Positions 26,181-38,100 of a stretch of 64,000 bases of DNA are shown one piece after another. The notes under the pieces were generated by a model, which was not told the origin of the DNA, did no database searches, and saw only the letters and a list, made by a program, of their open reading frames with translations. The stretch lies in contig OZ005617.1 of NCBI GenBank assembly GCA_963930655.1, positions 6,326,501-6,390,500 on the forward strand. The letters run 5' to 3'. The stretch is from Myrica gale. Its lineage: Eukaryota > Streptophyta > Magnoliopsida > Fagales > Myricaceae. Each line of letters opens with the position of its first letter. The stretch's first letter is position 1. The translations under genes and the position numbers were made by a program.

Positions 26181-29100
26181 ACACACCCACTTTAGAGGCC
26201 CAACATGCATATTCTCATTACCAAACACAGAAGAATGCAAAACAGAAGACAGAAGTGCAGCAATAGGTGCAACCCTCCGCTTGTTGCAGCTGACATGCAA
26301 TATCCATGACGAACGAACCAAATGCCACATCATCTGAGGGAACACCAGTTTTAAGAAAGAAATGATAAAACTTAGAGATGATACTGCACACTTGTGGATA
26401 ATCTATTCTATTGGTAACTGATTGAATGCTGCAACATAATCTATTCTATTGGTAACTGATTCAGACATAAGTAAAAGATGTCAAGGTAAAAACTGTAAAC
26501 AAAAATAATAACACAACAATCAATGGAATCATCCAAACGTTCCCCAGGTAAGTTGCTCCATCTTTGACACTGTTTGTATTTATTCAAATAATAAAATTTA
26601 CCTCTTCCTGACAATCTAAACTTTTGAGATAAGTGGAAGTTTAATATGGTATTAGAGCCAAGGTCATGAGTTCGAGACCTAGCTCCGCACCTCAACCCCA
26701 ATTTCAATTAAATATTACACATGTTAAGCCTACCAATTAAGGGGGAGTCCGGCCCACAAGTGAGCAAGAGTGTTGAAGAAAATAATTCAAATAATAAATC
26801 TACTACTTCCTAACAGCTTAAGATTTTGGGATAAGTAGTAGTTAAATAGACACTACCAGGAAAAAGAGTTGAAATCAAAGAGAAGCATATACCATGGGTT
26901 TGACAACCTAATTTTCCAACCAAATCACCCAAGCAGAAAATAACTGAAGAAACCAAAGGTCGACACCTGATGTAAGTAGCACCTTCTAATGCCATCGACA
27001 ACCATCACAAGAAATTGAATACCCACCTTGACAGATGGACTCAGTTTAGCTCCAACAACAGCAGGACTGAGTTTAGCTTAAATACAGTTCAAGATTATTC
27101 TGGGCAATTAGACTTGTCAAAAGGATACCTTGTATGCAATTTGGTTTCTTTTCAAAAGGGAAAAATTAAGCTTCTTAGTTCAACAACTACTTAATCTGAA
27201 GTACACTTCAGTTCCAAAAAAAGATGCAAAGAACCATGGGGGTTTCAATAGAACACAGAAGTGTCTGGAAACCTTCTCTTTTCCTTTTAAATAAAAAAAT
27301 AACAACAAAATGAATATAATCCCACGTACTATATAAAAGAGCTAACTATTTACAACCATGCAGTGCAGGAAAAATGGTTATGGTGTCAAGGTGATGGGGA
27401 TCATTTCTGGAGATTACAGGTGCAAAATATGGAGATCTTGCATCCAATAGACACCAGGAGAGGTTCACTGACTCATGGTTAGAGTCATTGTAGAGGTATT
27501 AAGGCTGGAGTTTTTCAGCTTCCGCTGTCTTAAGGTAGGGGTAGAAATGGGATTTTAACTTTGCCGTAACATAATGTGTGGTACAGAAAGTATCATTGAG
27601 TTTGCGGATTGGCCTTTTAAGCAGGATGAGAGACATGTTTCATCGAACTAAAAGCCTATTCAATCTTTTCTGTAATAACTTCAGGAAGAGCTAACTACAC
27701 TTGTACTATATTCCAAAAGAACTAGTCAATGATCCAATTCGAACTCTTTAGAATCACGTACAACATCACTTCAGCTTAGGACCAATGTAGCACTAGGCAC
27801 TAATGCAACTCTATCATAATTCACCCACCAAAATTAGAAACTTCACCAAATTAGAGATGCTGCAATCTTTCCGACTCAAATCCTACGCATCTTTTTCACT
27901 TCGGTGGCCAGTGACACGTATGTTGCTATATTCCTAGGTCTATTCTGAAACCATTTCTAACAACCTAAGAAAGCGCGAGCCATATTTGCACTATAATCCA
28001 AAAGATTTAATCAATATTCCAATTTGAACTCTCTAGGATGATTTACAACGCCTAGCTCACCCTAGTAAAGAACTAATGTAGGACTAGGCACTCATGCAAA
28101 TCCATCACAGTTTGCACACCCAATGTGGGACTTACTGGCCATTACATCTTCCGGATGGAGAATTAGAATAAGTTGATTTTTTCTAGGAGTTAGTGACGGT
28201 GGTGGGTTGAGATGGAAATTTAAACATTGTAGAATTATAGGGAGATTTAATGTGATTGATCCTAACAGATCGTATTTTCTTATCCCATGATTTTAGGGGA
28301 TTTGGTAGTCTGTTACCAAATCTGTAGAGTTGTGTTTCCTTTTTTATAGTTTTATGTTTTAGGAAGTTTTTTCTTTCCTAGGTAAGTTGTAAATATCCCT
28401 GAAATAGATGAGGGTTATCATCTATATATTGAGGGGATTGTAATCGTTCTAAATAAGAGATTGAGTTTTTCCTTCTAAATTCAACATGGTATCGGAGCCA
28501 TCTCTGAACCCTAATTCCCTCATATGACCAAATACGGGAAAGCTACCGTCTCCCAAATCACCTCCAATCAGGAAGCCATGGCTTCCAGCAACAGTAGTGC
28601 AGATAGTAACCTCATGCCCATTACAGGACACAAACTGAATGGGAACAACTATCTCCAATGGTCCCAGTCCGTAATGATGTTCATATGCGGAAAGGGCAAA
28701 GACGATTACCTCGACGGAGTTGCTGCCAAACCGAACAAGAAGGATGAAAAGTTCAAAGTTTGGAATGCTGAAAATAATATGGTCATGTCATGGCTCATTA
28801 ATTCCATGACAAATGACATTGGAGAAAATTTTCTTCTCTATGGAACAGCAAAGGAGATTTGGGACGCTGCCAAGGAAACGTATTCTAACAATGAGAATAC
28901 GTCGGAATTGTTCGAGGTGGAGAGTGCTCTCCATGACTTCCGCCAAGGAGAGTTAACTGTGACTCAGTACTTCAACACACTCAATCGCTACTGGCAGCAG
29001 CTGGACTTGTTCGAGGAGAACAATTAGAAATGTCCGGATGATGGAATCCTGTATAGACAGATTATTGAACGGAAAAGAATATACAAATTTCTGATTGGAT

Positions 29101-32100
29101 TGAATAAGAATCTCGATGAAGTACGAGGAAGAATCTTAGGATCCAAACCACTACCAAATATCCGGGAAACATTTTCAGAAGTTCGGAGAGAGGAAAGTCG
29201 AAAGAAGATCATGATGGGCTCTCAAGATTCTGTGACAAATTCTGAGAGCTCCGCCCTTGCAGTTAGAGGAAATCCATCCAACAACAATGATCACAGACCA
29301 AAGAAAGGGCGATCCTGGTGTGATCATTGCCGACGTCCTGGTCACACCAAGGACATCTGTTGGAAGATTCACGGCAAACCTGCAGATTGGAAGCCTTCCC
29401 GGTTCGCCAATGATGCAGAAGGAAGGGGAAACCTTGTCTCCATGGATGAAAAATCATCATCCGAATCCACTCCCTTCAGCAATGAACAGATGGAAGTCTT
29501 ACAGAAATTGTTCCGCCAATCCTTGTCTGGACCTGCCCCCACTGTGATTGGATCCGGTTCCTTGGCACAAAAAGGTAATTTTTTGAGTGCTCTAAATGTT
29601 AAAAAGGAGAAGCTAAGTCCGTGGATTATTGACTCAGGAGCATCTGATCATATGACTGGAGATAAGAAGCTTTTTTCCACTTACAACCCATGCTACAAAA
29701 ATTTAACTGTGAGAATAGCCGATGGGTCACTCTCAAAGGTGGCTGGTACAGGTTCTGTTAGAGTTTCAGAGAATATCACTCTTGATTCAGTTCTCCTTGT
29801 GCCAAAATTAAATTGCAATTTACTGTCCATTAGTAAACTCACTCGGGATCTCAACTGTGTTACTAAATTTGGCTCCAACCTATGTGAATTTCAGGTCTTG
29901 GACTCGGGGAAGATGATTGGCAGTGCTAAGATGTGCTCTGGGCTCTATCTTCTAGAGGTAAATGATCCTCCTCAAGGAGCAACTCACCAATCCGATTGTT
30001 CAGTGTCCAGCAGTCCTATTTCTTTGTCTGTGAGTCGGTCTAATAATGATAGTGCAATTATGTTGTGGCACTATAGATTAGGTCATCCAAATTTCTTGTA
30101 TCTTGAGAAGTTGTTTCCTTCATTATTCCATAATAAAAATCCCAATGAGTTGAAATGTGAGATCTGTCAACTCTCTAAACATATTCGCAATTCTTATCCT
30201 AACCGATCCTACAAAGCATCTCAACCTTTTTCCATGATTCATAGTGATATATGGGGTCCTTCTAGGATCAAAAATGTTACTGGTTCCCGCTGGTTCATTT
30301 CATTTATTGATGATCACACTAGACTCACATGGGTATTCCTCATGAAAGAAAAATCAGAGGCAAACCAGATTTTTAAAACCTTCAACACCATGATCCAAAC
30401 ACAATTCCAAGGGAAAATCCAAATTCTGAAAACTGACAATGCCAAAGAGTATTTCAACTCCATTCTTAATGATTATCTATTGAGTCAGGGTATAGTTCAC
30501 CAAAGTTCCTGTGTCAACACTCCTCAGCAAAATGGTATTGCCGAAAGAAAAAACCGGCATCTTCTTGATGTTGCTCGCTCCCTAATGTTCTCTACCCATG
30601 TACCAAAAATTTTCTGGGGTGAAGCCATTCTCACTGCCGCATATCTCATAAATAGGATGCCCTCCCGTATTCTCAACTTCCAGACTCCTTGTCAGACTCT
30701 TCTTCAGTCCTTTCCCAATACTCGTCTAATTTCCACCATCCCATTCAAAGTTTTCGGGTGCTCAGCATTTGTCCATGTCCATCAACAACATAGGGACAAA
30801 CTTGATCCTAGAGCTCTTCAATGTATTTTTCTTGGGTACTCTCCAACTCAAAAAGGATATAAGTGCTACTCACCAGTCACTAAACAGTTCTATCACTCCA
30901 TGGATGTCACCTTCTTTGAGCAACAACCTTATTTCCCCAAATCTGATATTCAGGGGCAGACCAATTTTATCCAGGAATACCAGCTTTGGAATATTGAAGA
31001 ATCATCTCATTCTGACCAACCCTGCCCATCACTAAATCATGAATCCATTCCTCCTCAAAATCACTTCCTAGAATCATCTCATTCTGACCAACCCTGCCCA
31101 TCACTAAATCATGAATCCATTCCTCCTCAAAATCACTTCCTAGAATCATCTCATTCTCAAGATCAATCGCCTACTAATCCACCACCTCAAAATCTGGACA
31201 CTATTCAATCAACAAAGAATGATGAGTTGCTTACCTACTCAAGGAGGAGAAAGAACCAAAAGGAGATGGAACAACAAGCATCTCTTGAGCAACCCCAAGA
31301 ATCTGACCCAAGTCCTAGATCAAGTGAAGATCCATCAGGTAACTATAATCCCGAACCTAATGATGATAGTGACATCCCTATTGCTGTGAGAAAAGGTGTA
31401 AGATCATGCACAAAACACCCTATATACACATTTGTATCATATGAAGGACTGTCACCAAAGTTCAAAGCATTTGTTGCCAACCTCGACAACATCCAGGTTC
31501 CTAATAATATACAAGAAGCTCTCGGCTCACCTGAGTGGAAATCAGCAGTGTATGAAGAAATTCATGCACTTGAAAAAAATGGAACTTGGGAAATCTCACA
31601 ATTACCAGCCGGAAAACGCCCAGTAGGCTGCAAATGGATCTTCACAGTCAAATATAATGAAGATGGAAGTGTTAATCGATTCAAGGCACGGCTGGTTGCA
31701 AAGGGATTCACCCAATCATATGGAATCGACTATGAGGAGACATTTGCCCCTGTAGCCAAGTTAAACACAGTTCGGGTTCTACTATCTTTGGCTGCAAATC
31801 TTGACTGGCCTCTCCACCAACTAGATGTCAAAAATGCCTTCCTAAATGGGGACCTAGCTGAAGAAGTTTACATGGAAATTCCTCCAGGATTTGAGACACA
31901 AGCTACCCGCAACAAAGTTTGTAAACTTAGGAGATCTCTATATGGGCTCAAGCAATCTCCAAGAGCCTGGTTTGAAAGATTCACAAAGGTAGTCAAGAAA
32001 CATGGCTACTCTCAATGTCAGACAGACCATACTCTGTTTGTTAAACACTCTCCTGCAGGAAAGCTTGCTGTCCTCATTGTATATGTGGATGACATAATTC

Positions 32101-35100
32101 TAACAGGAGACTATGAAGAGGAAATCCGCACCATTAAAAGTTTTCTAGCTGCAGAGTTTGAGATCAAGGACCTTGGGAACCTCAAATACTTCCTAGGTAT
32201 GGAGATTGCAAGGTCAAGAAAGGGAATCTCTGTCTCACAAAGAAAATATGTCCTGGATCTCTTAAAAGAGACTGGAATGCTCGGGTGTAAGCCAGCAGAT
32301 ACTCCTATGGATCCAACAACCAAACTAGGAGCTAAGGAAAATTGTGCACCCGTGGATAAAGGGAGATACCAAAGATTAGTGGGTAAGCTAATATACCTAT
32401 CTCACACACGACCAGATATTGGCTTCTTTGTCAGCATGGTAAGTCAATTCATGAATAATCCAAATGAAGAACACATGGAGGCTGTGTATAGAATCCTGAG
32501 ATACCTGAAACTAACACCAGGTAAAGGATTATTTTTTGAGAAGAACCAAAGAAGAGATATTGAAGTGTTTAGCGATGCAGATTGGGCAGGATCAGTACAA
32601 GACCGGAGATCAACTTCAGGGTACTGCACATATGTGTGGGGTAATCTGGTCACATGGAGAAGTAAGAAGCAATCAGTGGTGTCAAGGAGTAGTGCAGAAG
32701 CTGAATTCCGGGCAATGGCACACGGCATTTGTGAAGGAATATGGTTAAGAAGGGTGCTAAAGGAATTAAAGATTTCAGATGAAGAACCTATGAAAATGTT
32801 CTGTGATAATCAGTCAGCAATCAGCATTGCCAAAAATCCAGTACATCATGATAGAACAAAACATGTGGAAATTGATCGACATTTCATAAAGGAGAAGATA
32901 GAGGAAGGAATAATCAAGATGTTGTACGTGCCTACATGTCTTCAAACAGCTGACATTCTTACCAAGGCTCTACCGAGAAAAGTGTTTGATGATCTGAGTT
33001 CCAAGCTGGGGTTAATAAATATTTACCGCCCAGCTTGAGGGGGAGTGTAGAATTATAGGGAGATTTAATGTGATTGATCCTAACAGATCGTATTTTCTTA
33101 TCCCATGATTTTAGGGGATTTGGTAGTCTGTTACCAAATCTGTAGAGTTGTGTTTCCTTTTTTATAGTTTTATGTTTTAGGAAGTTTTTTCTTTCCTAGG
33201 TAAGTTGTAAATATCCCTGAAATAGATGAGGGTTATCATCTATATATTGAGGGGATTGTAATCGTTCTAAATAAGAGATTGAGTTTTTCCTTCTAAATTC
33301 AACAAACATGATGGTGAAATTCCATGTTTACTTTTTCTGTGAACACTGAGAGGTTCCAATAACAGCTATTTCCAGGGAAGACTACATGCGTAGAAAAGTC
33401 CCTAAAATAGTCATCCTTTTAGCATGGACAGCTACGGTCATATAACTTTGGAAATTGGAATGTTATTTTAGAAGAATGGTGCTTCATGTGCAAAGAGAGT
33501 TAGGAATCCATTGATTGGTTGTTGCTCCGTTCTTCTTTTTCTTCTCTTTAAATTTTTGGTGCTCCATTGCTCTTATGAAACGGTTGTTATGCATTTTTGT
33601 TCATTATATTTGGACACTAGTACGTAATGCCGAAAAAGGTGGTAAATGGATTATTTAGTCACAGGGATTGCTTGGCCAGAATAAAAAGAGAGCATCATCA
33701 GGAGTGCTGCGCTTTCTACCTTATGTGGACCCTTTCAGAGAAATAAGCAACAGAACTTTTAACAGCACTGAAAAGCCCATCACCAACATCAGATCAGTTC
33801 TATTATGTACTTCAGTACAAGAGGTCCGCAGCATTGGAGGGCTTTCAATTTCTTGCTTCATTGGCAAGATCCTTTGAGTTCAACAATGTAACCCTTTGGA
33901 GAACTATCTTGTATACACCCTCTCGAATTAGCAATCTGTTTTATTACTCATCAAAAAGACTATCTATAAACAATCAACTACATGCTCTGTAAATCAATGC
34001 GATCCTATCAGAGTAAAGTCGTGGGTTTAACATACAGCTAGAAACAATAAAACACCACCTATTGCAGCAAACCCATCCCTCCCTCCTCCAAAAAAGATTA
34101 TCACAATCAAATTTTGGTGTTGAGAGCTTGTGACCAGGAATTTATCCTGCCATGTCAGAGGTTTCACAAACATATGCCACCTTGGATCGACACAAAGCAC
34201 ACCACAACCATAACAATCCACAGTAAGGCATAAATTACAGATGAACATGCACATAAACACAAAATCAGGTCAAAGTTGAGGAGGGAACCTGGCAATCCAC
34301 ACCATTGTATGAGGAAACAACTGAATCCAAAGTTCCTTTAGCAAAAAGCCCCAAAGCCAATCTGACTGATCTCAGCATGTTTATAACAGACTCTTCCCCA
34401 GCATTCTCAAGGCTGAAAATTCACTTGTGTGCAAAGAATTAACAACGAAAAAAAATCCATTAGCCATATAGCCATGATTGTAATTACAAGTTTCATCTAG
34501 ATGCCATATTTGGACATTAACCAACGACAGATGCTAACCATTTCACCATTAATAAGAGAAGTTAAAGCAGGGTTGATTGCATTTTATAGAAAAATTTTAA
34601 AAAGAAAAAAGTAACAAAGTTAAAATCTACCTGAGAGAGGGAGAGGGAGAGAGATATGACTTGATCAAGAAAGAATATGCATAAATTCAGAAATTAGACA
34701 TGATTATTTCCCAGATAACTGCTAGCCCATGATCCCCTCTCCCCCGCCCTCCTGCCTCCCCTCCCTTTTTTCCCCATGCCCAACGACTACAGTTGAGTAC
34801 CAACCCCTCAGGTAGATAATTAGCCCCTAACAACGGCCCTCGAGGCAGTTTCAGTAACCAACCAATAGACCTGGGGTTCAGTTATAAAACAAACTACCCC
34901 CTTTCACGTTGGCAGTCGATAGATATTGTTAATCCAAATGTCCAGTCCAGCAAGAAGGCGGCATGAGAAAGATATTGTTCATTCATTAGCATGAGAAAGA
35001 TGGATGAGACAACCCAGCTAGTGGTATTGGAACGTTTCTGAACAAAGGTGAGGAAGGCCACAAGGAGGCCCAGATGGAGAGAAAGACGAGCCAACCTGAC

Positions 35101-38100
35101 CTGGCCAAGCAGATCAATGAGTGATGGTCTAGGGGTAAGAGAAGGTTCATGCGAGTGAAGCTCAGAGGAACAACTGGAAGCTTTGAGACAGGAAGACAAA
35201 CTGCATAAAATATATTAATAACCTATGTTTATGAGAAATAGCTAAGTAATTTCTGATCAGGACAAGTATCCTGAACTAACCAACATCCTCAGTAATCCAA
35301 CCAAAAAGGTCGGGTTGCCTCCCTCCCCAACTAATGGAGCTATTGAGGAGGTTGATTTTTCCCCAACCCAATGAACATCCCTATCAACACCAGCCTGAGA
35401 GATCAATGAGCACAACTACTTATTTCAAACATTGATAGTTCTACAAGTAACTAGTCTCATTTCTCACCTTTCAACGAGGTCAGAAAAAATCAACCTGAGA
35501 GCAGCTTCTGAGAAAAAACCATTACTTTCCTCTAGGTGAAGCTCATTCACATGAGCATAGCTTGGAATCGACAAAAGAGATTCTAGACACAGCCACTGAA
35601 TAAATCACAAACGAGGAACAGTTAGGATCATGTCATCATATATCCACAGAGGGAGATACTTAAAAGTTAGGCTTAATTATAGCTACAGTCCTTGTAGTAT
35701 TGACTTTTAACAAATCATTCTCTGAGGTATAACTTTGAACGGGACGGTCCTTGTGGTCCATTTTTAAACATACAAGTCCTTTCATCCATCAAAAGTTAGC
35801 CTATTAACGGGTAACGGGACATGGTCCAGATTAGTTATCTGACCCCAAAAATATCTCGACCCCTAACCCACGTTGGTCTTCTGTTAGTTAGCTAATTTTT
35901 TATGGACAAAAGAACCTATATGTATAAAAAATGGACCACAGGGATTGTCCCGCTCAAAGTTGTAACCCAAAGACTAATTTGTTAAAAGTCAATACCACAA
36001 GAATTGTAGCGGTAATTAAGCCTAAAAGTTATGTGCAAACTAGTCAACCTTAAGTAAATGAATGATCCCAGTAGAAATTCATATTCCATGCATGACATTG
36101 AAAAATGGAACAGAGCATTATGATGAAATGGAGTGCATATACTGCAGAAAACCAATACTACAAGTCAACACAAATGAGAACTATATGTCCATATTACGCT
36201 CCTCTATGCCAAACCTCCAATTTCCAAATGGTATTACAGTGCATTTTTACAAGTGTCAAGGAAATACTCAAGAACAGTGTGTAGAATACGATAGATCCAT
36301 AACCTTCCAATTCAGTAGAACTGCCCGACGCGTCCTTGCCAAAGCTCCAGCAGCAAGGAGATCATTAATGCTTTGGAGAAACAAAAGAGCCAAGGAATCT
36401 AATAGTGGCGTGCCATCTACTTTAGGTAGCACAGATGTATCATTTTCCCTGATAGCACCCAAAATTCGAGGAGAAAACATGGACACCAGTGCTCTGAGAA
36501 CAGGAGCTAATGCTTCATATGCTGCGAGACAGATTTCTGCTCCGGTCTGCTATCAAGCTTACAGATTATCATCAAAGTAGCTTAGAACTATCAAACAAAG
36601 TCTTAATAGCACAAACCTCTGAATCACGGGATGGAGACGAAACAGTCTCCAAGAAGAACTTCCACAAAAAGCTAAAAGCAAAATTTAGCGAAACATCAGT
36701 TTTTAACTGAGCACACCATGATGAGATAGCTGCAACAGACTTCATGGCCATCACCTGTTAACCAATACAAGGGAAGATAAAAGACAACGAAAAACAAATT
36801 ACATGTAAGGAGTACTCAATAAAAGCAACGTACAAAAGCAAGAGGCAATGAACTCAACCATGAATTAAAACAAACACCAGATAAAGACACAGGCATGTCC
36901 AAAACTGAGAACAACTGAATTACTTTAGAACTGCATCCGCGTCCATAGAACACATAGAAAGAGGTTTAAGCAAACATGTCAATTGGAAATGAACAAACCT
37001 AGGCATTGAGGAATGTTTCTTTGCCAAACAAGGACGGAATCCTATCTGAGATTATTATTTAAAAAAATAGACAGAAACAAAGAAACTATAATTTGAAAAC
37101 AAATATCATACTACAGAAGAAACGAAAATGCTGGATCAAAATAGAAACTTGACAACATTTCATGTTGATAAGTAATAATGAAAGCCAAATAAAAAAGAGG
37201 AGATACATGGTGCCCGCAAGACGCTCACCAAAACAATGCAAAATTTGTCAATTACATTCTTTTTATAAGGAAAACTTTATTAAGGAATCGAGAAAGCTTA
37301 ACATGGACACCAACAAAACAATGCCTACTAAGGCACCATTTATTAGTTAAATGTGACACTTTTACAAAAACCTGAAACAAAACTGCGAAAAATAAGAGTT
37401 TAGGGTGTGTTTGCATATGAAATTATTGAGATATGTTTTTTAGATTTGCTTTTTTAGGTGTTAGTGAAAGTGGTGGGGCCCTTAGAAAATAAGATTGTGA
37501 AGAAAATTTTAGAATATACTTTATAGGTGTTTAAAATAATGATGGGGTACACTAAAAATATTTGGGAAGAAAATTCAGTAAGATTCTGCTTTTGGTTTTT
37601 CGTAAAAGTGGCTTTAGTTTTGTGTGTTGTCTTGTTGTAGAAACAAAGCCTAATCATATGATGAAAACAGTTTTGAAAACTTGATAGTTGTTTTGGTGTT
37701 AAAAACATGTTTAGCTGGAAAAAGTGATTTAAGGAAAAAACATGTATTCAAAATCACAAACTAAACACACCGTCAGATTTGCAGGCATCTGGTATAAGTA
37801 GTGTAGGCTTATAAGTTCTTGAAAACGGATTCATGTATCTTCACGATCAGAAATATGGAACCATATGTTCTTTTTCAAAGAGGATCAAGTTAATAAACCA
37901 CAGAAAACTGTTGTCAATAAAGATTTATACAGCTTGCAGCACAGCCATGGTGGTGGAAGATGACAACCGACGTTGACTTGGGCCTCCAAGTTTTCCTCTC
38001 ACAGAACTAGGCAGAGCCACGTCATCGCTTACAATGCTGGACAAAAATATGGAACAAGACACATTTGCAAATGAGACCAGGTCCTCCTGCAGCCAAGAGA

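Larger units (their letters stand above)
28228..33304 (+). mobile_element. near-intact Ty1/copia LTR retrotransposon, recent insertion
   Basis: 5,077 bp, antisense to TRM3 in intron 19. The 259-bp LTRs (28228-28486 and 33046-33304) look identical base for base, so it inserted recently. The perfect 5-bp target duplication AACAT flanks it (28223-28227, 33305-33309). The PBS TGGTATCGGAGCC starts at 28487 and the polypurine tract GAGGGGGAG ends at 33045. One reading frame runs through the interior, broken only by a TAG at 29025-29027 in gag. Whether it is still mobile depends on that stop. Confidence 0.97.

Noticed and set aside
34894-35199. 101-codon minus frame as an extra TRM3 exon
   Set aside because: Exons 18 and 19 already join in phase 2 and the sequence has no TRM3 character.
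36062-36580. 172-codon plus frame
   Set aside because: It is antisense to TRM3 exon 17, whose minus frame matches the family and splices in phase.
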